9,423 nt of DNA from Nitrospirota bacterium (GTDB lineage: Bacteria > Nitrospirota > Thermodesulfovibrionia > Thermodesulfovibrionales > Magnetobacteriaceae): assembly GCA_015233485.1 (NCBI GenBank), contig JADFXO010000140.1, positions 1-9,423 on the forward strand, given 5' to 3'. The notes under the pieces are model-generated. The model saw only the letters and a program-made list of their open reading frames with translations. It did no database searches and had not been told where the DNA came from. The position numbers and the translations under genes were made by a program. Shown piece after piece: positions 1 through 6,396 of this stretch (its first letter is position 1; each line of letters begins with the position of its first letter).

Positions 1-8
1 ATGGAACG

Positions 9-392
9 ATGCGAAATAAAGAGATATTAAAACAAATAAGTATCCTGTGTATAGACGATGACGAGGCAATCAGAAATGTTATGAGCGCAACGTTGAGGAG
101 GCGCTTTGGCGCAATCTACATGGCACAAAACGGCAAGGAGGGTTTGGAATTATATATAAAATATGAACCCGACATAGTTATAACGGATAATGTGATGCCG
201 GTGATGGACGGCGTTGCCCTGGTAAGTAAGATTTTGGAGATAAACAAAGACCAGCCTATTATTATGACAAAATCCTTTGCCGACGATGAGCACTCAAAGA
301 ACTGCAAAGTATCTGCCACTATCATAAAGCCTTTAGAAATAGAGAAGTTGATAGAGGCGATATGCTGCTGCATGGGAATTGACGGTCAATAG
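9..392 (+). CDS. Single-domain response regulator (CheY-like receiver)
   Basis: A 127-residue protein made almost entirely of one receiver domain, so it probably relays phosphate from an unseen histidine kinase rather than binding DNA itself. Visible family residues are the acidic pocket D16-D17 in the stretch CIDDDEA, the phospho-acceptor D60 in DIVITDNVMPVMDG, the switch threonine T87 and the invariant lysine K107 followed by proline. No output domain follows; the chain stops after a short cysteine-rich tail (C119-C121). The ATG at 9 is only a few bases from the window edge, so no ribosome-binding site can be judged and an upstream in-frame extension, with an extra N-terminal domain, cannot be excluded. 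A receiver domain normally begins about 10 residues before the acidic pocket, which fits this start. It converges on nfnB with a 30-base gap. Its partner and target are unknown. Confidence 0.88.
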   Translation: MRNKEILKQISILCIDDDEAIRNVMSATLRRRFGAIYMAQNGKEGLELYIKYEPDIVITDNVMPVMDGVALVSKILEINKDQPIIMTKSFADDEHSKNCKVSATIIKPLEIEKLIEAICCCMGIDGQ

Positions 393-417
393 ATTTGGGA
401 AAACTAACGCCAAGACG

Positions 418-430
418 GGGGATTATCCCC
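418..430. terminator. Possible short hairpin between convergent genes
   Basis: A short inverted repeat, GGGGA-TTA-TCCCC, sits between the convergent receiver gene and nfnB. The nfnB stop codon forms its loop. It could act as a weak bidirectional terminator, but the stem is only five pairs and there is no T-tract on either strand, so this is a tentative call. Confidence 0.22.
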
Positions 431-1817
431 TGAATTTGGGCGGCCGCCCGTTGGCGGCAATGACAGCCTCCAGATACTCAAGCATACCCTTCGCCGCGCG
501 CCTTCCCGTTGACATCGCGTGAATTACCGTGGTGAATGCCCCCCCGCTCCTTGTTATGTCGCCACCGGCGAATACACCCTGTATTGAGGTAATCATATTC
601 TCTTTGTTCGTCTCTATGTAGCCGGCTTTGTCGATTGTTAGTTCAGGGGTTGTTCTTGCGATTATCGGGTTGGCCATTGTCCCTAGTGCGTAGATTACCG
701 TATCTACGTTTAATAAGAATTCGGAACTTCCAGTTTCGTCTTTTTGTACGCAGTTCATACCCTTGGCCCAACCCTCGTTGTCTGAGATTATTTCTTTCGA
801 TTCTGTCAGACAGATAAACTGCACGCCCTCCTCTATCGCGTGGCGGATTTCTTCTTTGCGGGCAGGGCTTTCTTCCAATGTTCGCCTGTAAACGATGTAG
901 ACGTTTTCCGGGCCAAGACGCAGCGCCGTTCGTGCGGAGTCTATCGCCGTGTTGCCGCACCCTATTACCGCAACATTTTTTCCCATTCCCACAGGGGTGC
1001 CGTACCGCGGGAAGTCAAACCCTCGCATAAGGTTTACCCTCGTTAAAAACTCGTTGGCAGACATTACGCCGTTTAGTGCATCACCTTTTATGCCAAGGTT
1101 TTTAGGATAACCGGCGCCGGTTCCTATAAAAACCACATCGAATGACAACCTCCCCATCAGGTCTTCGATTGTGTGTATCCTGCCGATTACCCTGTTTGTC
1201 TCTATTGTAACGCCAAGCCTTGTCAGATTCTCTATCTCCTTAAAGACTCTTTCCTTGGGCAGCCTGAACTCCGGTATCCCATAAGTCAGCACACCACCGG
1301 GCAGGTGCAGGGCCTCAAATACTACGACGCTTACTCCGGCCTTCGCCAGATCATATGCACAGGCCAGGCCCGCCGGGCCTGAGCCGATTATCGCCGCCGT
1401 CCTGTTGATTGGCACAATTGGCCGCGTCTCCTGCCAGCCGTTTTGCTGCGCCATATCTCCCACAAATCGCTCCAGAAGGCCAATCGATACGGGTTCGTGT
1501 TTTTTCCCCAGTATACAGGCTGCCTCACACTGCCTGTCCTGCGGGCATACCCTTCCACAAATCGAGGGAAATAGATTGGCCTCTGTAATTGTCTTATACG
1601 CGCCTTTATAATCCTTTTTCGATACAAAGTTAATGAATCCCTTTATGTTTATCCTGACGGGGCAGCCGGAGGTACATAACGGGTCTTTGCATTGCAGACA
1701 TCTGCCGGACTCGGTGAGGGCCTCTGTCTCCGTGTATCCACAGACGACCTCATTGAAATTCGTGCGCCGCGTATCGGGGGGCAGGTGTGTTGATTGCTGT
1801 CTTGCTATTTTGGACAT
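423..1817 (-). CDS. nfnB: NADH-dependent reduced ferredoxin:NADP+ oxidoreductase, large subunit NfnB
   Basis: A 464-residue cytoplasmic flavoprotein of the glutamate-synthase small-subunit/NfnB (SudA) family, at the family's usual length. The N-terminal region has two four-cysteine groups for [4Fe-4S] clusters: C40, C43, C48, C52 and C87, C91, C97, C101. Next come an FAD-binding GSGPAG (145-150), a second nucleotide-binding GCGNTA (286-291) followed by the arginine-bearing YRRT expected for NADPH, and the FAD-binding GVFAGGD near 414-420. GltD of glutamate synthase has the same fold, but no glutamate synthase large subunit is here, whereas the typical NfnA partner lies directly upstream and overlaps by 13 bases. 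The complex couples NADPH to NADH and ferredoxin, reversibly, by flavin-based electron bifurcation. There is no clear Shine-Dalgarno site at the ATG; translation is probably coupled to nfnA. A general GltD-like oxidoreductase is the alternative. Confidence 0.93.
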   Translation of the reverse strand: MSKIARQQSTHLPPDTRRTNFNEVVCGYTETEALTESGRCLQCKDPLCTSGCPVRINIKGFINFVSKKDYKGAYKTITEANLFPSICGRVCPQDRQCEAACILGKKHEPVSIGLLERFVGDMAQQNGWQETRPIVPINRTAAIIGSGPAGLACAYDLAKAGVSVVVFEALHLPGGVLTYGIPEFRLPKERVFKEIENLTRLGVTIETNRVIGRIHTIEDLMGRLSFDVVFIGTGAGYPKNLGIKGDALNGVMSANEFLTRVNLMRGFDFPRYGTPVGMGKNVAVIGCGNTAIDSARTALRLGPENVYIVYRRTLEESPARKEEIRHAIEEGVQFICLTESKEIISDNEGWAKGMNCVQKDETGSSEFLLNVDTVIYALGTMANPIIARTTPELTIDKAGYIETNKENMITSIQGVFAGGDITRSGGAFTTVIHAMSTGRRAAKGMLEYLEAVIAANGRPPKFRG

Positions 1818-1824
1818 TTTTTTT
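1805..1824 (-). promoter_or_regulatory. nfnA-nfnB overlap with in-phase A8 slippery run
   Basis: On the minus strand the end of nfnA reads GAA AAA AAA TGT CCA AAA TAG, and nfnB starts at the ATG formed by the last A of the run. In the nfnA phase the run contains A AAA AAA, matching the X XXY YYZ slippery heptamer. A -1 slip would place the ribosome exactly on the nfnB ATG codon and yield one continuous NfnA-NfnB chain of about 737 residues. Ordinary overlap with reinitiation is the simpler reading; slippage is an inference from phase alone. Confidence 0.35.
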
Positions 1825-2635
1825 CGTACAGGGCTAATGACTGTTTTTCATATTTTACGAATCGCTTCTGGCGAATTATTAATTCGTCAAAATTCACAAG
1901 ATGCCCGTCCATGTCCGGGCCGTCAATGCAGGCGAATTTCACCTCATCGCCAAGGCTTACCCTGCAGCTGCCGCACATACCCGTGCCGTCTACCATTATA
2001 GGATTTACCGAGACAATCGTGCGTACTCCAAATGGGCGTGTAACCTCGGCACACGACCTCATCATGACAAGCGGGCCAATGGCGATGACACGGTTGATTT
2101 GCCGCTCCATAATGATGTCTTTTAACGGCTGTGTTACCAAGCCCTTTTCGCCGTATGAGCCGTCGTCGGTAACGATAATAGACTCATCTGAATACCGCCG
2201 AAAACGCCCTTCCCAAAATACAAGGGATTTTGTTCTAAAGCCGATTATTGAGATTGTGTGGCAGCCCTTTAATTTTAACGCGCGAAGTATGGGATAAACA
2301 GGCGCGGCACCCAGCCCGCCGCCCACTAAAACCACCGTCCCGAAGTTTTCAATCTCTGACGGCTCGCCAAGCGGCCCTGCGACGGCTGATATCCGGTCTC
2401 CGGCTTTATACGCCATCATCTCAAGCGTGCCCTTGCCTGCCGCCTGAATTACGATCGTTATTGTACCTTTGACGGCATCGAAATCGGCAATTGTAAGGGG
2501 AATGCGCTCAGAGGTTTCATCACAATGGACGATGACAAACTGCCCCGGCCTTGCCGCCCGCGCGATTTCCGGCGCATTAATCTCCCACAGGAATGTCGAG
2601 GGTGAAAAGCTCTCAACTGCGGTTATTTCAAACAT
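1805..2635 (-). CDS. nfnA: NADH-dependent reduced ferredoxin:NADP+ oxidoreductase, small subunit NfnA
   Basis: A 276-residue ferredoxin-NADP reductase-like protein related to dihydroorotate dehydrogenase PyrK and sulfide dehydrogenase SudB. An N-terminal beta-barrel carries the FAD-binding RIPLT (44-48). The nucleotide-binding domain starts with VLVGGGLGAAP (103-112). The C-terminal part has the pattern D216, C221, C224, C236 for a [2Fe-2S] cluster; known NfnA proteins use one aspartate and three cysteines, and D216 is the candidate here by position. In the complex this subunit holds the NADH site and one FAD, while NfnB holds the bifurcating FAD and the NADPH site. It is the first of two overlapping genes and lies 61 bases after the GGDEF-like gene on the same strand, so all three might be co-transcribed. 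The ribosome-binding site is weak. PyrK or SudB alone is a less likely reading given the NfnB neighbour. Confidence 0.92.
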   Translation of the reverse strand: MFEITAVESFSPSTFLWEINAPEIARAARPGQFVIVHCDETSERIPLTIADFDAVKGTITIVIQAAGKGTLEMMAYKAGDRISAVAGPLGEPSEIENFGTVVLVGGGLGAAPVYPILRALKLKGCHTISIIGFRTKSLVFWEGRFRRYSDESIIVTDDGSYGEKGLVTQPLKDIIMERQINRVIAIGPLVMMRSCAEVTRPFGVRTIVSVNPIMVDGTGMCGSCRVSLGDEVKFACIDGPDMDGHLVNFDELIIRQKRFVKYEKQSLALYEKKCPK

Positions 2636-2696
2636 AGCCGGTATTAATCATAACATTAAATATGGCGCACTCATACCAAGTTGAGAAAATTGTTCA

Positions 2697-3683
2697 TTAT
2701 TCGTCGCATCTTGAGATCTTCCCTCCCTTCAACTTCGATTGATACAAGGCACGCTGGGTGTTGCTAAGCAGGTCTTCCAGGGATTCATTCTGGTGCAGGG
2801 ATGCGACACCCATAGAAAGTGACGTGCATAAATTATGCGAGGTGAATCTCTTCCTGCTGAGATTCTCAAGGAAACGGTTAAGGACTATTTCAGCATCGTT
2901 CAGCGTTGTGTTCGGCATATATATGATGAACTCGTCTGTCCCGTAATGCCCAAGCACATCTATTCCTCTGACAAAGGCACGCAGCTCATCGGCCAGTTCT
3001 TTGTATAGCTCATGAGCGGTATTCAGACCATAGACACCCATTACACGTTTAAAATTATCCATGTCCATTATGGCAACAGTCATCGGTATCTTCATTCTTA
3101 TATTCTTATCGAATTCTTCTCTTAACTTTTGGTGAAAGAAGTGATAATACAGCAGGCCTGTTTGCGGGTCAACGCTGCGCGTTTCTTTTATAAAACCAAG
3201 CAGCGTTTCTTTTCGTATTGCCTCAGCACACAACTTAACAATTGAGATTAGGAATTTCCTGAGCTGCTCTGTAATTTCAACTTTATTGGCAAAATATAGG
3301 GCCAGAAATCCAAGCGCCCTGCCTTCAACCGCTACCCTCAATACTACCGCCATCTCATAGTCGTGCTCCAGCATGAGGTCTTTGTAATCGTCTTCCCTTT
3401 CCCCCTTGAGTACTATGGCGAACTCATCACTGTAAAATATTCGTCCTATTACGCCGGTACCAATTCCGCGCTTGTAAGAGCGGGTAAATTGCTCCGACAC
3501 GTTATACCTGTTTTTTATCTCAAGGTAGTCGTCGTGTAAATTCTTCTCGACAAGCACCGCCGAAACTATATCCAGCGAATTCTTTAACTCATAGATTATT
3601 TCATGAACAGTATGTGCCGCATTTTCCTGAGCGCTTAATTTGTCAATGGCAAAACACAAGTCGTTAAACATTCTATCTTTCAT
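2697..3683 (-). CDS. GAF-like / degenerate GGDEF domain signalling protein
   Basis: A 328-residue soluble protein. Residues about 10-160 look like a GAF-type sensory domain, inferred from its layout and length. Residues about 165-325 form a GGDEF-type domain beginning DPQTGLLYY. The signature is GTDEF (248-252) instead of GGDEF. The metal-binding D207 is present in MDMDNFK, but the usual N-D and G-H...G-D positions after it read M-G and G-L...A-H (about 215-223), so GTP binding looks impaired. An RGID (239-242) sits five residues before the signature, exactly where the RxxD c-di-GMP inhibitory site belongs. It may thus bind c-di-GMP or another nucleotide rather than make it, though activity cannot be excluded. 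The ATG at 3683 is supported by AGAGG at 3690-3694 with six bases of spacing. It lies upstream of nfnAB on the same strand. The signal sensed is unknown. Confidence 0.82.
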   Translation of the reverse strand: MKDRMFNDLCFAIDKLSAQENAAHTVHEIIYELKNSLDIVSAVLVEKNLHDDYLEIKNRYNVSEQFTRSYKRGIGTGVIGRIFYSDEFAIVLKGEREDDYKDLMLEHDYEMAVVLRVAVEGRALGFLALYFANKVEITEQLRKFLISIVKLCAEAIRKETLLGFIKETRSVDPQTGLLYYHFFHQKLREEFDKNIRMKIPMTVAIMDMDNFKRVMGVYGLNTAHELYKELADELRAFVRGIDVLGHYGTDEFIIYMPNTTLNDAEIVLNRFLENLSRKRFTSHNLCTSLSMGVASLHQNESLEDLLSNTQRALYQSKLKGGKISRCDE

Positions 3684-3703
3684 AGCCTACCTCTCTTTCC
3701 ATA

Positions 3704-3715
3704 TAAACGCGTTTA
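3704..3715. promoter_or_regulatory. 12-base palindrome upstream of the GGDEF-like gene
   Basis: TAAACGCGTTTA is a perfect 12-base palindrome 20 bases before the start codon of the GGDEF-like gene and just outside its ribosome-binding site. It sits in an AT-rich stretch where a promoter would be expected, so it could be an operator half-site pair. No matching regulator is visible and the site occurs only once in this region, so the role is a guess. Confidence 0.25.
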
Positions 3716-3730
3716 ATTTATTTATGAGAT

Positions 3731-3963
3731 TCACCATTTTGCCTTGCCTCTGAAATCAACTGAATCCCACGCCATACCGCAAGAACAACAACCCATAGCC
3801 TTACACTCACGGCCACCACGCCGTATCAACCACAGTTCCATATCAACCACCGTGCCACACTCACACTCATAACCCTGCCACCACCGCGCTATTGTATCAA
3901 ATCAGTATTGCCTTTGGCAAACCACCGCCATAAATAATTATGATTACCCCAGCGGTGATTCAT
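3731..3963 (-). pseudogene. Small Cys-rich zinc-ribbon-like gene, split by a frameshift
   Basis: Reading leftward, an ATG at 3963 opens a 24-codon frame (MNHRWGNHNY..., stop TAG at 3891-3889). In the frame shifted by -1, codons 3901 to 3731 give 56 residues containing YECECGT, RECKAMGCCSCGMAWD and a basic C-terminus ending KAKW. The six cysteines in CxC and CxxC spacing resemble a zinc ribbon. The downstream frame has no upstream ATG/GTG/TTG start of its own; its first ATG lies inside, after the first cysteine pair. Joining the two frames around 3889-3901 would give one protein of about 80 residues. An AAGGGGGA (3975-3982) upstream of the ATG at 3963 is a possible ribosome-binding site, although 11 bases away. 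This is most simply a small gene with a one-base loss, or a sequencing error. I do not recognise the family; the zinc-ribbon reading rests on the cysteines alone. Confidence 0.42.
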
Positions 3964-3980
3964 ACGCGCAGCAGTCCCCC

Positions 3981-4010
3981 TTTTCAAAGCGTCCTCGTTG
4001 TTGCTATAAT
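3981..4010 (+). promoter_or_regulatory. Sigma70-type promoter for the rightward genes
   Basis: A perfect -10 box TATAAT at 4005-4010 is preceded, with an 18-base spacer, by TTTTCA at 3981-3986 (four of six matches to TTGACA). Transcription would begin near 4017, leaving a leader of about 65 bases before the transporter start at 4081. The -35 region abuts the possible ribosome-binding site of the minus-strand Cys-rich gene, so the region may be a shared divergent control region. Confidence 0.45.
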
Positions 4011-4040
4011 GTATCACAGGATGTATCTTATAAACACGGG

Positions 4041-4070
4041 CGTTAGGGGCATTGACGTTTGGGGGCATTG
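4041..4070 (+). repeat. Imperfect tandem repeat in the transporter leader
   Basis: CGTTAGGGGCATTG (4041-4054) is followed after one base by CGTTTGGGGGCATTG (4056-4070). The nine-base core GGGGCATTG recurs exactly with a 16-base period. It lies between the predicted promoter and the start codon, and its last G contributes to the ribosome-binding site GGTGAG (4070-4075). It may be a protein- or RNA-level control site, or a chance duplication. Confidence 0.4.
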
Positions 4071-4080
4071 GTGAGATACT

Positions 4081-5136
4081 ATGATTAAAATTGTAATATC
4101 CGGGCTATTCGTAGGTGTGTTGTTGGGGTGGGTGTTGCAGCGGGGCAGGGTTTGTATGAACTCGGCCTTCAGGGACATGATTTTAGTCAAAAACACGGAG
4201 ATATTCAGGGCATATCTTGCCGCGCTTTTAATAATGATAATCGGGGCGAATATACTTGAAGATACGGGCGTTATTAAGGTACTTTACAGACAGGGGTTTA
4301 TGCCTGTTGCCAACATCACAGGCGGTTATATATTCGGCATTGGGATAGTGATGGCAAGCGGGTGCGCCAGCGGTATATGGTTTAAGATCGGTGAGGGGAT
4401 AGTGCCGGCATGGGTTAGCGTACTTGGATTTTTTGTCGGGATTTTAACGACATCCGAAGGGATGCTTCTCCGGCTTTACCAGTTGCTCTCCAAATACCAG
4501 ATTTGGCTTACCGGAGAGGGAATAAAACTCCTGACCGCCAAACAGGTGGAGGAGTCATGGGCTGCCCATGCCGACATCTACCCGTTGACGCTCTATAACC
4601 TGTTTGGCGTCAATAAGTGGATAGTTATCGCGGTTCTGGGGGCAGTCTTTTTGTTTGTTATCCTCAGGGGAGAGTTCAGAAAGTCTCGCACGGGATACTC
4701 ATGGTACGTTGCAGGGCCGGCACTGGGCATTATTGGAATAGCCGCATGGTGGGCGTCGGATTATTATGGGGGCAAGGCGCGTGGGATGTCTTTTACCGGT
4801 CCGACTGTGGAACTGTTTAGGTGGGTTATGCAGGGAGATGACCCTACGTGGAGTGTTTTTTTGATATTCGGGGTGGTGTTCGGTTCATATTTAAGCAGCA
4901 AACAAGTTGGGGAGTGTAAGCTGAAATCATGCGGGGCAAGTGAGACGATAGATGCCTTTTTGGGTGGTCTTCTCATGGGATTTGGCGCTGTTGTGGGCGG
5001 GGGATGTAATATCGGCCACGGCCTGACGGGGGCATCCACGCTCGCGGTATCAAGTTTTGTTACGATGACCTTTATAATATTAGGAAACTGGTCTATGGTC
5101 TATATCAAGTTTATCCGGCCTATGGATATACAATAA
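4081..5136 (+). CDS. YeeE/YedE family membrane transporter, likely thiosulfate or related sulfur compound
   Basis: A 351-residue polytopic inner-membrane protein of the sulphur-transport (YeeE/YedE) family. Three conserved cysteine-bearing motifs are visible: RGRVCMNSAF (C25), MASGCASG (C95) and GAVVGGGCNIGHGLTG (C309). In the Spirochaeta thermophila YeeE thiosulfate transporter, three cysteines at comparable places pass the substrate along the pore, so this protein probably imports thiosulfate or a similar sulfur anion. Two more cysteines (C279, C284) lie in a loop before the last repeat. Hydrophobic segments are spread through the chain, with a charged soluble loop about 135-170. The start is supported by GGTGAG five bases upstream. 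No TusA/YeeD-like partner gene is in the window; instead a secreted cytochrome c follows after 28 bases. A selenium-linked YedE role is an alternative, but no selenium gene is nearby. Confidence 0.87.
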   Translation: MIKIVISGLFVGVLLGWVLQRGRVCMNSAFRDMILVKNTEIFRAYLAALLIMIIGANILEDTGVIKVLYRQGFMPVANITGGYIFGIGIVMASGCASGIWFKIGEGIVPAWVSVLGFFVGILTTSEGMLLRLYQLLSKYQIWLTGEGIKLLTAKQVEESWAAHADIYPLTLYNLFGVNKWIVIAVLGAVFLFVILRGEFRKSRTGYSWYVAGPALGIIGIAAWWASDYYGGKARGMSFTGPTVELFRWVMQGDDPTWSVFLIFGVVFGSYLSSKQVGECKLKSCGASETIDAFLGGLLMGFGAVVGGGCNIGHGLTGASTLAVSSFVTMTFIILGNWSMVYIKFIRPMDIQ

Positions 5137-5164
5137 CAACTAATCATAAAATGAGGTTACGGTT

Positions 5165-6373
5165 ATGAACAGATACCTGTTGTTGGCATTGGTTTTGAGG
5201 TTTTTATTGGTGATAGCACCCGCTGAGGCCGCCGGCCCGATATATAAGATAGATAAGATAGACAAAGCAGAGGACATCGCAAACGCGTCGGAGGCGTGTG
5301 CCTCTTGCCACGGCGACATCAATACGCAATGGAAGATGTCGGTACACTCCTCATCGCTGCTTCATTCGATAGACGGCATATATTCATATATAGTTGACGG
5401 GATAGAGAGAGACCCCGTAAGAAAGGGACTGCCACTGAGAACTGAGCTTATGAAATGCCTGTACTGCCACGCCCCTGTTATGGAGTATGCCTCCGATAAA
5501 TTTGTAAAAGAGGTGGTAGATGCCATCAAGATAGCGGGCGGCAAGTCTGCAAACCCTGAAGGCAAGAAAAAGGCAAAAGATTTACTCTCCCATTTAAACG
5601 TCTCCTGCTATACATGCCACAACATGAAGGCCGTGCCCCCGCCAAACACGCCCGAAAAGCAAACCGTTTACGGCCCAGGCAATGTTACAGGAAACACGAC
5701 ATATCACAACGCTAAGAAGACAATGTTTCTTGATAATTCCATATTCTGTATGCAGTGCCACGGGGTTTACACCGCCCCTGACAGTGAAAGGATAATTTGC
5801 AGTACCATTGCGCAAAGCTACAGGGACCAGTACGTTGCGGCCGGAGGGCAGACGACATGCCAGGAATGCCACATGAGAAAAAACAACAGGGGACACACCT
5901 TTCCCGGCGCCTACGTGCCGGACATGCTGAAAGAGGGGATGCTCCTTGAGGTAAATGCCAGGGCGTTTAAGACCCAATCATACGGCGAAAAGAAGTGGAT
6001 ACCCGCGGCGGCCATAACGGTGGATATAACAAACAAGGCCGGCCACAGAATCCCTGACGGCTGCATGTGGACATCACGCGTACTCCTTACAGTAACGGCC
6101 ACAGACGAAAAGGACAAGGTAATCTGGTCTGCCAACAAGGAGTTCTTTGAGCCAGGCCTCGACATAGAGGGTAACAGGCGTTATGATACATGGGAAGTCA
6201 AAGACATTCTTGACTATTCACTTCAGCCCAGAAAGACTACTACCGAGAAATACTACGCCGTCTTTCCGGAGCATGAAAAACTCGTTAAAATTGAGGCAAA
6301 GCTCGCATATATTCACAAGGACGGCCTGGAGTTTCCAGTCCATTCAGAAAGAAAAGTGCTCAAATATAACTAA
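5165..6373 (+). CDS. Secreted pentaheme cytochrome c
   Basis: A 402-residue protein with an N-terminal signal sequence (hydrophobic residues about 4-20, probable cleavage after AEA near 21-23; one arginine, R12, interrupts the hydrophobic stretch). Five CXXCH heme-binding motifs follow: C45-H49, C98-H102, C148-H152, C195-H199 and C232-H236. Spare histidines such as H61, H67, H181 and H244 could be distal ligands. From about 260 there is a heme-free C-terminal region containing NKAGHRIPDG and RVLLTVTATD, resembling the beta-rich tail of cytochrome c554-like multiheme proteins. It should sit in the periplasm or on the outer surface and move electrons. The start is supported by GAGG eight bases upstream. 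It is probably co-transcribed with the sulfur transporter 28 bases before it, which hints at sulfur redox chemistry. Substrate and partner are unknown; it may be only an electron carrier. Confidence 0.88.
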   Translation: MNRYLLLALVLRFLLVIAPAEAAGPIYKIDKIDKAEDIANASEACASCHGDINTQWKMSVHSSSLLHSIDGIYSYIVDGIERDPVRKGLPLRTELMKCLYCHAPVMEYASDKFVKEVVDAIKIAGGKSANPEGKKKAKDLLSHLNVSCYTCHNMKAVPPPNTPEKQTVYGPGNVTGNTTYHNAKKTMFLDNSIFCMQCHGVYTAPDSERIICSTIAQSYRDQYVAAGGQTTCQECHMRKNNRGHTFPGAYVPDMLKEGMLLEVNARAFKTQSYGEKKWIPAAAITVDITNKAGHRIPDGCMWTSRVLLTVTATDEKDKVIWSANKEFFEPGLDIEGNRRYDTWEVKDILDYSLQPRKTTTEKYYAVFPEHEKLVKIEAKLAYIHKDGLEFPVHSERKVLKYN

Positions 6374-6396
6374 ATAATGTTATAACAATACTGACT

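Noticed and set aside
1794..2297. A plus-strand open frame of 167 codons opposite nfnA
   Set aside because: It lies fully antisense to well-supported nfnA/nfnB coding sequence, has no recognisable motif, and is explained as a shadow frame.
3824..3850. Two copies of TATCAACCAC as a possible repeat array or CRISPR
   Set aside because: Only two copies ten bases long and 17 bases apart, both inside the Cys-rich frame; no array structure follows.
3902..3904. In-frame TGA ahead of the Cys-rich frame read as selenocysteine or tryptophan readthrough
   Set aside because: The eight codons upstream of this TGA form only a short, weak start (MAVVCQRQY), no selenocysteine insertion hairpin was recognised, and a one-base frameshift from the better start at 3963 explains the data more simply.
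4014..4196. A minus-strand open frame of 60 codons across the transporter promoter and start
   Set aside because: It overlaps the predicted promoter, leader and first transporter codons antisense, and its composition is low in protein-like features.
5594..5977. A minus-strand open frame of 127 codons inside the cytochrome gene
   Set aside because: The opposite strand carries heme motifs of a clear cytochrome c; this frame has no motif or ribosome-binding site.
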